Source: an uncultured Granulosicoccaceae bacterium (GTDB lineage Bacteria; Pseudomonadota; Gammaproteobacteria; Granulosicoccales; Granulosicoccaceae). Taken from it: 64,000 nucleotides of DNA. Of the stretch, positions 28,449-37,488 are shown piece after piece. The notes under the pieces are model-generated. The model saw only the letters and a list, made by a program, of their open reading frames with translations, did not search any database and had not been told where the DNA came from. The stretch is taken from the NCBI GenBank assembly GCA_938006335.1, contig CALLMF010000044.1:1-64000 (forward strand), written 5' to 3'. Both the position numbers and the translations under genes were made by a program. Each line of letters opens with the position of its first letter. Positions within the stretch are counted from its first letter, which is position 1.

Positions 28449-29303
28449 TTGATGAATCACCACATTCCCAGGCGTTCCACGCCATTTGTTTCACTTGGCG
28501 CAGCCCTCTTGGCTGTAATGCTTGGTGCCTGTGGTTCGGGCAGTGAGAATGATCCGAGTATCGACGACGCTGGCGAAACCACCGGGGGCGACACCGGGGG
28601 CGAACAGAACCCTGACATCGGCCAGGATAATGGCACCTCAGGAGGGGCGACCGACGGGGAATCCGTGCCAACGGACTCCCCGGATATCGTCAGCAATGAG
28701 GACTTGTTGGCTGAAAGCTTCCCGGTGGTGATCTACGAGTTCATCGATGGGCTGCAGATCAAGAACGCCTGGCTCGCCCTGTCCGATGGCTCGATCACTA
28801 ACGACTTTGAAGGTGTACGTACCGTTGGCGTCGCCGAGTCACAGAGCATGAATCCGAATCAGTGGGGCGCCTGGAGACGAGGCGAATCCGACGATGTCAT
28901 TGAACGCCGGCTCGGAACCACCAATGAATTCACGGAACTGTCGGCTGACTATCCGGAAGACAACCTGCTACCCGACGGGTGCTACACCAACCCCTATGGT
29001 TTTGTCGTCTCACCGTGGCCAGAGACGGGTACCGCGGACGCAAGCTTCACCACTGACACCTTGTGCTTCAACAATGCCGGCTACTACTCAACGGACGCCA
29101 GCAGTGGCTTGATAACCGACGGGGACTCGGGCGATGCCTTTGACGAAGGCAGCTCGGGCACCTACTCCATCGATGACTTCCACATCACATTGACCGCCAA
29201 CAGCGGCGATGTCCGCGTGGCGACCTTTGCGAACTTCTCTGACGAAGACAGTCTCGTCCAGCAGATTTCGATCGATACCATCATCCTGCAGGATCAGCCG
29301 TAA
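28449..29303 (+). CDS. putative lipoprotein with Gly/Asp/Thr-rich linker, unknown function
   Basis: Lipobox LLAVMLGAC then low-complexity GSGSENDPSIDDAGETTGGDTGGEQNPDIGQDNGTSGGATDGE. Confidence 0.75.
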   Translation: MMNHHIPRRSTPFVSLGAALLAVMLGACGSGSENDPSIDDAGETTGGDTGGEQNPDIGQDNGTSGGATDGESVPTDSPDIVSNEDLLAESFPVVIYEFIDGLQIKNAWLALSDGSITNDFEGVRTVGVAESQSMNPNQWGAWRRGESDDVIERRLGTTNEFTELSADYPEDNLLPDGCYTNPYGFVVSPWPETGTADASFTTDTLCFNNAGYYSTDASSGLITDGDSGDAFDEGSSGTYSIDDFHITLTANSGDVRVATFANFSDEDSLVQQISIDTIILQDQP

Positions 29304-29314
29304 TACCTACAGGA

Positions 29315-29788
29315 CTAGCAGTCGGTTTTTTCGCGTGCTGCCGCTTCAGCGCGACGCATCGGCATACCATCGATCGCAACCAGAAACTCGGATAACGCTT
29401 CAGGCGTCGACGCCCGTGCCTTGACGCCACCGTCCTTGCCGACCAGGACCAGCTCGAACTCGCCTTCTCCTCGGTAGGTCACCAACGCACTCGGCAGATT
29501 TTCGGAATCGCCTGGCGACGCCGACGCAAGCCAGGCAACCTCTGCCGTATCCACCAGGTAGACGTCAACATCCCGCTCGATCAATTGACAGCGTTGCTCG
29601 TCAACCAAAGCCTCGAAGCGCCGTCCTTGCTCGCTCCCGGATGCTCCGTAGGCAATGATCAAGCGTCGGTCATTGAAGGCATGCACGGTGGTGAATAGTG
29701 CGATGAACGTGAAGAGGGTGGCGGCGAGAACGAACCTGCACCGTACGGCGATGACGTGCGGTGAGAACATGAACACTCCCTCAGGCAA
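29315..29788 (-). CDS. DUF4174-domain protein
   Basis: DRRLIIAYGASGSEQGRRFEALVDEQRCQLIERDVDVYLVD…LVLVGKDGGVKARASTPEALSEFLVAIDGMPMRRAE. Confidence 0.8.
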   Translation of the reverse strand: MPEGVFMFSPHVIAVRCRFVLAATLFTFIALFTTVHAFNDRRLIIAYGASGSEQGRRFEALVDEQRCQLIERDVDVYLVDTAEVAWLASASPGDSENLPSALVTYRGEGEFELVLVGKDGGVKARASTPEALSEFLVAIDGMPMRRAEAAAREKTDC

Positions 29789-30956
29789 AAGCAGACACCG
29801 TACTCACCAGCATATCCACTTCTTCTATCGTGTTGTAGTAGTGGACTGACGCGCGCACCAGCTCGGTCAATCCTCGATCGGGGAAGTCCAGACGCGCCGA
29901 ATTCAACGTGCTGATCGAGACCTGAATCGATTTCTCAGCCAACCGTGTCTTGACCTGGCTCGCTGACAGGCCGTCGACCATGAACGTCACTATTGCCGAC
30001 GTCACCAACCCAAGGTCGTGGACTGATACACCCGGAAGATCAGCCAGCCCATTGCGGAGTCTGTGCGCTAGCACCGAGTTGCGAGCCTCAACCTCTGGCA
30101 TGCCGATATGTCCGGCATAACGTAGCGCCTCGGCAAGCCCTACCTTTCCCGCAAAGAAGGTTTCAAACGGTTCGAAACGTGAAGCCTTGTCATGCGGCCT
30201 GATGTCCAGCGGATCGACCCACTGCGAACCGGACATGTCCACACCTGCGGGACTATGCATCTGAGCCAGCGCCTTGTCATTGGCCCAGACCATTCCGGTA
30301 CCGCGAGGCCCTCGGAGAAACTTGCGTCCCGTAAACGACAGGACATCGCATCCGATATTGTCCACGTTCACATCAAGCTGACCTACCGACTGGCAGGCAT
30401 CGATCTGATACAGAATCGGAGTGTCGCGTAGTAGTTCACCAACGCGTTTCACGGGATTGACGAGCCCCCCTTGCGTGGGCACGTGTGTTACCGATACGAG
30501 CCGTGTACGCGCGTCAAGCATGTTTTCGAGTGCGCTGACATCGAGCTGACCGTGTTCATCATCCGGGACGACATCAATCTCGATACCCTGAATTTCCCTC
30601 GCCCGCAGCAAACCGGCCATATTGCTCGGGTATTCGGCGCGTGTCGTCAGCACGCGGTCACCCGGAGAGAACCTCAGAGAGGAGAAAGCCGCATTCCACG
30701 CTCGGGTGGCAGATTCAACAAATGCCCAGTTCTCGCGCTCTCCACCTAACAGCGCACTCGCAGCCTCGTATACCCCCGCCAGGTCTTCTGCTCGTTCGGC
30801 TGCCACCTCGTAGCCACCGAGCATGGACTCCGCTTTCAGGTAGTCGATGACCGCGTCGGTCACGCATGTCGGTGGCAACGACGAACCTGCACTGTTGAAG
30901 TGGACCGTAGACTCAACAGCCGGCGTGTCTGCCCGGACTTTTTCAAGGTCGATCAT
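29781..30956 (-). CDS. class V aminotransferase (cysteine desulfurase/selenocysteine lyase-like)
   Basis: VHFNSAGSSLPP…YQIDACQSVGQLDVNVDNIGCDVLSFTGRKFLRGPRGTGMVW. Confidence 0.9.
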   Translation of the reverse strand: MIDLEKVRADTPAVESTVHFNSAGSSLPPTCVTDAVIDYLKAESMLGGYEVAAERAEDLAGVYEAASALLGGERENWAFVESATRAWNAAFSSLRFSPGDRVLTTRAEYPSNMAGLLRAREIQGIEIDVVPDDEHGQLDVSALENMLDARTRLVSVTHVPTQGGLVNPVKRVGELLRDTPILYQIDACQSVGQLDVNVDNIGCDVLSFTGRKFLRGPRGTGMVWANDKALAQMHSPAGVDMSGSQWVDPLDIRPHDKASRFEPFETFFAGKVGLAEALRYAGHIGMPEVEARNSVLAHRLRNGLADLPGVSVHDLGLVTSAIVTFMVDGLSASQVKTRLAEKSIQVSISTLNSARLDFPDRGLTELVRASVHYYNTIEEVDMLVSTVSAFA

Positions 30957-31039
30957 CGGTGTCAGCCCTCAGTGAGGTGGACAGTATGAGACATGTCAGC
31001 AGAACGCGGACTGGACGAGAAACTACGCGGGCCGGGTCG

Positions 31040-31975
31040 CTACCGGCCCGCAGAGTCCAGCTGGCACTCGGATTCGGGCGCGTCGAGCCCGAGCGTGTCC
31101 ACATAGTGCTCGGGGTGGAGGAACTTCGGCAGCGGCGCCAAGGCGATCACCGCGTCCGGTGTCGCAAGTAGTATTGGTTGTCTGAACTGGTGATTCCACC
31201 GGCGCACAGAACCCCGTGTTCCCTTGTAGAGATCAACCTGCGACGCCGGATCGTTGTAGATCGTGCGCACATTCAGATCACTCGGGTCTTCTCTCGTGTT
31301 GAGACTGTTACTGACCAGCTTGACCGCACTCCAGGCGGCAAACTCCGCGTCAGTCATGGCAACGCGAGCGTCGAGTGGCTCAGCTTGTTTGAACTCGCGG
31401 TAACGCTCGTTCAATTGCGGTGCGCCGTAGCGCTCGAGTGCAAAGTGCCAGCTGACGGGCGTCAGCCCGACATCGCCAACGACGGGACGTGGACTGCGCG
31501 TGCTGTACTGAAAGATTGCGCCCATAGCCGGTATTGGAGTCGATCACGGCAACTGCGTCATAGGAAAGGAGACCCTGAGTTCGGAATCGCTGTTTCAAAT
31601 GTTGACCGAAACAAGCTTGAGCTGATCGGCGACGAGCGCAACTTCCTTCATCGTCTCCAATGGCAGATCGAGGATGACCAGCGCAGCCGATGGAATGCGC
31701 TCGAGTTGCTCTCGCATGTCTGCATCAGGTGTCAATTCGACTTCACTGATGCTCACATCGATTCCGAGTGCCTCGAACAGCGTCAGGGATTCGTACACGG
31801 CGAGTTCGACCGACCGCACTACGGATCGTTGTGGCTTTACCGTTATACCGGCAAAACTGGTCCCTGCCCGGATATCAGTTTCCTCACTCGACGACAGTAT
31901 GGTGATCTCGAAAGAGCTCGCAAGCGCTGGCGTCGCAGAGAGCACAAACAGAATACAGACCAGACCGCGCGTCAC
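31040..31975 (-). pseudogene. decayed ABC-type substrate-binding protein of a PQQ-alcohol-dehydrogenase-associated cluster
   Basis: N-terminal (31595-31975), middle (31380-31598) and C-terminal (31040-31525) pieces in different frames; C-term GLTPVSWHFALERYGAPQLNERYREF…RQPILLATPDAVIALAPLPKFLHPEHYVDTLGLDAPESEC; internal portion missing. Confidence 0.7.
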
Positions 31976-32322
31976 TCCACAATCTCCACGGAGTGCGGAA
32001 CCAGGCCCGTTCGGCTGGCCCGTATCGGGCGCATTCTTGAAACATCGATGACTGTCATGTCGTCCGACAATCCATTGAGAACGTAGAGTCGATCGCCGTC
32101 CGGGCCGAGCGCAAGGCCCCAAGGCCTGCGTCCAACGAGTATGTACTTGAGTATCTCCCTGGACTCGGCATCGATGAACACCACATGATTGGCTGAACCC
32201 AAGGCCACAAAAGCCATGTCTTGTGAGTCGTCGAACAGGATGTCTACCGGGGTCAGCTGTTCGATCCGGAAGCCTCGAGTCTCGAGCACCGGTTTCTGCA
32301 AGTCAGAGAGAAATTCTGCCAC
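31972..32322 (-). pseudogene. C-terminal remnant of a YVTN beta-propeller (PQQ-catabolism-associated)
   Basis: PVLETRGFRIEQLTPVDILFDDSQDMAFVALGSANHVVFIDAESREILKYILVGRRPWGLALGPDGDRLYVLNGLSDDMTVIDV; most of the expected N-terminal propeller absent. Confidence 0.65.
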
Positions 32323-32328
32323 GCCAAC

Positions 32329-32478
32329 GGATCAACACCAGAGGAGATCATCGGCAAGAATGATCTGGAAATCGGCACCTCGCCAGAGTTGGTACTTGCC
32401 AAGCCAGGTACGGAGTGGAAGGGGTTCTGGGCGCTCGACGATGCCGGTAGCAGCGGGGAGCGATCAACTGACGCGTGA
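32329..32478 (+). pseudogene. fragment of a PAS-domain protein
   Basis: 50-codon frame GSTPEEIIGKNDLEIGTSPELVLAKPGTEWKGFWALDDAGSSGERSTDA*, PAS-like, no start of its own. Confidence 0.4.
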
Positions 32479-33453
32479 TCTTCCTGCCTTGTAGTCGCGG
32501 TAGGCAACGAGAAGCATGCTGGCATCATCATCCGCCGGCGTCCAGTCGAGCAATTGCTCTGCCTTTGAACAATCGAGCACGCAGGTCTCATCGGCAATAA
32601 GATACTGTTCCGGATCCATCAGTGGTTTACCGATCTTGTCCAATGCAGCGAGTACGCCCTTGACCATGAAGGCCGGGGTCGGAATCAATATCGACTTGCT
32701 GCCTGCCTCCTTGATGAGCTGACCCAGCAGCTCGTTGACGGTCGGCGGGTTCGCGGAACCCAGATTGAAGTTTTCATTGGGAAATCCTTTGGCAACACCC
32801 GCCAGACACGCGTCAGCACAGTCGGACACCGAGACGAACTGATAGTAGTTCCTACCACTACCGATGGTCGGAACCGGGAGGTTCAAGTCGATCAACTTGA
32901 ACAGTTTCTCGAGTATGCCCAAGCGCCCGTGCCCGATGATCAGGCGAGGTCGAAACAAGGTGATCTTGAACCCTTTTTCACGATAGGTATCAACCAGCAG
33001 TTCTGTCTGGTACTTGGCCTCACCGTAGGGGCCAATGGGCTTGCGCGGATGATCCTCGGTACGAGGGTTGACTTCAGTGTGCCCGTACACCATATCGGTA
33101 GTGTAATAGATCATGTTGTGCAAGCCCCGCGACTCCATCCACGAGAGCACGTTTTCCGTACCGACATACAACGCCTGCCAGAAGTAGTCCGCCCGCGCCC
33201 TTCTAGGTAGTATCGGCACAAGAAGGCGCGCTGCAAAGTGGTACACAATATCTTCCGGGTCAGTGTCGATCGAAGAGAAGGACTGCGGATCGGTCACATC
33301 CATGATCTTGTGGCTGACGCGCGGTAGCTCATAGTTTCCGAACCCGTCCGTTTTTTTCTCGTCACAGACAAGAACGGTCTGCCCTGCAGCTGCGAGCTTC
33401 TTGGTGAGCTCAGTGCCCAGAAATCCGTCTCCTCCAAAGATGATGTGTTTCAT
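32464..33453 (-). CDS. NAD-dependent epimerase/dehydratase
   Basis: IIFGGDGFLGTELTKKLAAAGQTVLVCDE; GPYGEAKYQTELL. Confidence 0.9.
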   Translation of the reverse strand: MKHIIFGGDGFLGTELTKKLAAAGQTVLVCDEKKTDGFGNYELPRVSHKIMDVTDPQSFSSIDTDPEDIVYHFAARLLVPILPRRARADYFWQALYVGTENVLSWMESRGLHNMIYYTTDMVYGHTEVNPRTEDHPRKPIGPYGEAKYQTELLVDTYREKGFKITLFRPRLIIGHGRLGILEKLFKLIDLNLPVPTIGSGRNYYQFVSVSDCADACLAGVAKGFPNENFNLGSANPPTVNELLGQLIKEAGSKSILIPTPAFMVKGVLAALDKIGKPLMDPEQYLIADETCVLDCSKAEQLLDWTPADDDASMLLVAYRDYKAGRSRVS

Positions 33454-33507
33454 TCAAAGCAAGCCTGCAGTTTCTAGGTATGTGTTGGATGCGCGTCTGT
33501 GTGAATT

Positions 33508-33879
33508 TCAGGCGCTACGAGCAACGAGGGCGACACCGGCGCAGATCAGCGCGACACCGGCCACACGCCACATGTTCATGGATTCGCCGAGAACAAAGTA
33601 TCCCCACATCGTGATCAATACGAAGGACAGACCAAGAAAGGGATACGCAAAGCTGATCTCCACACGTGACAGCACGGCGAGATGAGACCCCATACTGATG
33701 ACCATCATGATCAGCCCCAGAAATACCCAAGGATTGAAGATGACGGCAAACGCGGTACTCACCCACGTCTCCACAGAAAGCTCCATCTGGCCAAGAGACG
33801 TCATGCCCTTCTTGAGCATGATCTGCGATGCGAAGTTGGTGAATACGGTAAACAAGATCAGCGGTATGAATTTGGTCAC
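33508..33879 (-). CDS. EamA/SMR-like small membrane transporter
   Basis: 4-TM protein FIPLILFTVFTNFASQIMLKKG…ISFAYPFLGLSFVLITMWGYFVLGESMNMWRVAGVALICAGVALVARSA; GTG start overlapping the upstream stop. Confidence 0.8.
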   Translation of the reverse strand: MTKFIPLILFTVFTNFASQIMLKKGMTSLGQMELSVETWVSTAFAVIFNPWVFLGLIMMVISMGSHLAVLSRVEISFAYPFLGLSFVLITMWGYFVLGESMNMWRVAGVALICAGVALVARSA

Positions 33880-34643
33880 AGCGACAGCCCCTTGAATACT
33901 CGCTCTGGTATGGATCGTATGACGCACATGATTGGTTGCCAGAACCATGGGGTGTACAACACATCGCGACGTCCATCACGCGCCTTCAACATGTCATTGG
34001 CGACTCGCTCCGGAGTCGCCCAAAGCGCCGCTGGTTTCTTCTCGACGTGAGCTGTCATGGGCGTGTCAATGAATCCTGGCTTTACAGTCAGGACACGCAC
34101 ACCGTGTGGCGCCAATCGATTTCTCAACCCTTGGCAAAAAAGAGCAAGAGCGCCCTTTGCAGATCCGTAGACGTAATTTGAACCGCGACCGCGATCTCCT
34201 GCAACGGAGCTTACGACAACGATCAATCCCCGATTACGACTCGCGAGCTGGTTGGCAACCCGTGTAAGCAGCGATGCGGTACTCGTGAAATTGGTATGCA
34301 GAGCAGTCGCTGTTGCCTGCCAATCGATCTCGCACTGTTGCTGGTCCGGCAAGACGCCGTAGAAGAACCAGCACTCCTCGATTCCACCGATCGAATCCAA
34401 TAATTGATCATGCTGGTCTATCTGGTCCAGATCGGCCTGAGTCGTGTTGATCGATGCGCCGCGCGCTGACAGATCAGCGGCGACGCTGGCGAGTTTCTCA
34501 GCATTTCGCGCAACCAGATGTAGCCTCAGCCCACGCTCTGCAAGCTGACGAGCGGTCGCCTGAGCGAGTGCCGACGTGGCGCCAAAAATGACCACGGAAG
34601 TCTTGGCATCGGTCGGAGCTTCACGGATGGCGACACTAGCCAC
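33876..34643 (-). CDS. SDR oxidoreductase (DprE2-like)
   Basis: SVVIFGATSALAQATARQLAERGLRLHLVARN…YVYGSAKGALALFCQGLRNRL; position next to DprE1-like gene. Confidence 0.8.
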   Translation of the reverse strand: MASVAIREAPTDAKTSVVIFGATSALAQATARQLAERGLRLHLVARNAEKLASVAADLSARGASINTTQADLDQIDQHDQLLDSIGGIEECWFFYGVLPDQQQCEIDWQATATALHTNFTSTASLLTRVANQLASRNRGLIVVVSSVAGDRGRGSNYVYGSAKGALALFCQGLRNRLAPHGVRVLTVKPGFIDTPMTAHVEKKPAALWATPERVANDMLKARDGRRDVLYTPWFWQPIMCVIRSIPERVFKGLSL

Positions 34644-35961
34644 TGACGCGTCTCCAGAAATCCGATGAAGATTCGGGATCAACGTGAGGCAAGAACTCAT
34701 TCAACCGCGGGAAATACGCGCGAAACGATTCCGCAGGCATCAGTCTGTCCTTGGCCGGATAAGCTGCACCGCCCGCCTCCCGCACCTGCAAATCAAGCGC
34801 ACGTATCAACTGTACCGTTGCGTCCCCCCGGTCCGCAAAGTCCAGTGCAAGGCAGAGCCCCGGACGAGGAAATGACAGTAGTCCGGGCGACTTGATCGTT
34901 CCAAACTCCTTGAGAACTGCCAGAAACGAGCCGGCACCTGACGACACGATCTTTTTAAGTAGCGTCTCCAGCACGGACTCCGCTCCGGGCGGTACAACAA
35001 ATTGATACTGGTGAAATCCACGCGTTCCGTAAATTCGATTCCAGTTACCAATTGCATCCAGCGGATAGAAGAAACTCTTGTAGTGCTGACAAACAGTGCG
35101 TGCATGCCTGGGCTTGTGGGCCAGATAGTAGGCACTATTGAACGCACCTATCGTGTACTTGTTGAGTATTCGGGACGGTAGTGAAAACGGTATTCCGATT
35201 CGCTTTCGAGTGCGCGTCAAATCAAGCGTTGTGCGCTCATCCAAATGATTCGCTGACATGAACACACCGCGTGCAAAATTCTTCCCCCGCGAAACGCAAT
35301 CCAACCATGCAACGCTGTACTGATGTGAATCATGACAGCCGCTCGAGAGTGACATGAATTGATCGATACCACGGAAGCGATCAAAGCGTACCGCTAGTTG
35401 ATCAGATGTGATGGGGATCAAATGAAGACTCGCTCGAGTGATTACCCCGGTGAGGCCAAGTCCGCCTATCGTCGCGTTAAACAGATCTGAACGGGATCGC
35501 GGAGAGCAGTCCACTGTCTGTCCATTTGATCGGTGTACACTCAAACGACTGACAAAACGTCCAAAAGTACCGTCGACGTGGTGATTTTTTCCATGAACAT
35601 CATTGGCGATCGCTCCGCCGAGCGTTGCGTAGCGGGTTCCCGGAGAGACAGGCAAAAACCAGCCGGCCGGTATGACAAGATCCAGGATTTGTCCGAGTGT
35701 GATCCCGGCTTCCGCGCTGAGATTTCCAGTCTCTCTGTCAAAATGAATGAAGCGGCTCAGGGCGCTGGTATCTACAAGATATCCTGCCGAATTCAGACAA
35801 CTATCGCCGTAGCTCCGACCGCGCCCAAATGCTAACCTGGAGTGGTTTCCCCACTGTTCTTGCGCCTTGGGAAACTGCTCAATCTCAGGCGCCCATCGCG
35901 GCACGATCGCGCGCTGCCTGGATGCGGTTGCGAAACCCCAACTGCGGTACTTGTCGGTCAC
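34636..35961 (-). CDS. FAD-linked oxidoreductase (DprE1-like)
   Basis: GRGRSYGDSCLNSAGYLVDTSALSRFIHFDRETGNLSAEAGITLGQILDLVIPAGWFLPVSPGTRYATLGGAIANDVHGKNHHVDGTFG. Confidence 0.85.
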   Translation of the reverse strand: MTDKYRSWGFATASRQRAIVPRWAPEIEQFPKAQEQWGNHSRLAFGRGRSYGDSCLNSAGYLVDTSALSRFIHFDRETGNLSAEAGITLGQILDLVIPAGWFLPVSPGTRYATLGGAIANDVHGKNHHVDGTFGRFVSRLSVHRSNGQTVDCSPRSRSDLFNATIGGLGLTGVITRASLHLIPITSDQLAVRFDRFRGIDQFMSLSSGCHDSHQYSVAWLDCVSRGKNFARGVFMSANHLDERTTLDLTRTRKRIGIPFSLPSRILNKYTIGAFNSAYYLAHKPRHARTVCQHYKSFFYPLDAIGNWNRIYGTRGFHQYQFVVPPGAESVLETLLKKIVSSGAGSFLAVLKEFGTIKSPGLLSFPRPGLCLALDFADRGDATVQLIRALDLQVREAGGAAYPAKDRLMPAESFRAYFPRLNEFLPHVDPESSSDFWRRVSG

Positions 35962-37442
35962 AGGCTTACCAGCCTCGACACACCCACGACGATCCCGAGC
36001 AGCAGGCCCGAAAAAAGGCTGGCTCGATCTCTCAACGCATAGACAATCGGGTCCTCATGCATTTTCCCTTGCATGGTCTGAATCCACAGTCTCAGTATCC
36101 AGTACATCAGTATCGGACAAGCCAACCATAGAACCTTGGGTTCGGAATACATGACGATGCCCTGCTCACTATTGATGTACAAGGCCACAACGAGAATGGA
36201 GATAAGACCTGAAGAAATTCCCGTCGAAGTCAAAAACGGGAGATCACTGACGTAGTAGTTGCGTCCTGGCGATCGATTTCCACCGTCCCGATCAAGGTTA
36301 CTGAGCTCCGCAACTCGCTTTGCGAGCGCAAGGCTGGTGAATAGAAACATCGAGAAAGCGAGAATCCAGAAAGACAGCCCCGCGCCGATGGTCACAGCGC
36401 CCGCGATAACGCGCAGGGTGTGTAGTGATGCGAGCGCAATCACGTCCATGATCGCCTTGTTTTTCAAGAACAGCGTGTAGGAAACCGTCAACATAAGATA
36501 CGTAAACAGCGCCAACTGAAACCTGACAGGCAGATAGACCGCTAAAAGCAAGGATCCGAGACCGAGGATCAGGGCTACAAAAAAACCATATTGCAGCGAG
36601 ACCCTCCCACTCGCCATCATGCGGTGACGTTTGATCGAGTTCTGGCGATCCGACTGTAAATCCAGCATGTCGTTGAAAATATACGTCGCGGATGCCAGAA
36701 AGCTGATCGACAGAATCGCGAGTAACGTCGCCACGACGGCACCAGGATCTCGAACTTGTTGGTCAAGCACGATCGGTACGGCTACCAGCAGATTTTTTGA
36801 CCACTGATGCACTCGGATCAGCTTGAAGAGCTCGCTCATGCCGGGACGCTCGACACTGAATACTCTGGAAAAACTGATCCCATCTGACTCGGCTATGCCG
36901 TCAGGTGGAGAGACAACGTGGCAGGTGTGCGCTGAAGACCACACAGCGACATCATTGGTATCGTTACCAACATAGTCGAAGCCACGCTGACCAAATCGAT
37001 TGACGAGCCATGCCTGCTTGGCTGTGCCGGTCAGGTTGACGTTCTCGTCAGTGCCCTTGACGTCGTCAAACAGATCCAGGGGGCTTGCAATACTGTCGGC
37101 AATGCTCTGATGGCAACCAGTAACCAGTACAGTTTTTCGATGTCGACGTTCTTCTTCCACATAACGTAAAAGCTCCTCATTCAACGGCAGCTGTATGTCC
37201 GTGAAATCAACCCGCGAGGCAATCTCGGCTTTGAGGTGCGCCCTTCCCTTCACAAGCCAGAACGGAATTCTGAGGACATTCAGCGGATTGGATCTGAGCA
37301 GGATAAGCGCACTCTCGATGAGCGTGTCGCTCCGACATAGCGATCCATCAAGGTCCACACACAGCGGGCGAGCTGCAGAACATCCAGATTCCGACCCATC
37401 CATGTTGGCTGTTGAATTGATTGGTACGTTCAACAGACTCAA
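35958..37442 (-). CDS. HAD phosphatase-UbiA prenyltransferase fusion (phosphoribosyl polyprenyl phosphate synthase-like)
   Basis: N-term PLCVDLDGSLCRSDTLIES HAD motif; C-term LIRVHQWSKNLLVAVPIVLDQQ…YIFNDMLDLQSDRQNSIKRHRMMASGRVS UbiA signature. Confidence 0.88.
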   Translation of the reverse strand: MSLLNVPINSTANMDGSESGCSAARPLCVDLDGSLCRSDTLIESALILLRSNPLNVLRIPFWLVKGRAHLKAEIASRVDFTDIQLPLNEELLRYVEEERRHRKTVLVTGCHQSIADSIASPLDLFDDVKGTDENVNLTGTAKQAWLVNRFGQRGFDYVGNDTNDVAVWSSAHTCHVVSPPDGIAESDGISFSRVFSVERPGMSELFKLIRVHQWSKNLLVAVPIVLDQQVRDPGAVVATLLAILSISFLASATYIFNDMLDLQSDRQNSIKRHRMMASGRVSLQYGFFVALILGLGSLLLAVYLPVRFQLALFTYLMLTVSYTLFLKNKAIMDVIALASLHTLRVIAGAVTIGAGLSFWILAFSMFLFTSLALAKRVAELSNLDRDGGNRSPGRNYYVSDLPFLTSTGISSGLISILVVALYINSEQGIVMYSEPKVLWLACPILMYWILRLWIQTMQGKMHEDPIVYALRDRASLFSGLLLGIVVGVSRLVSL

Positions 37443-37488
37443 CCGAAGTTGTCGTGGATAGAACGAATCCGAATCAGGCCGATTCGGT

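Noticed and set aside
32189-32494. 101-aa plus-strand ORF
   Set aside because: Frame is antisense/out of frame to the propeller and PAS remnants; the PAS-like frame 32329-32478 fits better.
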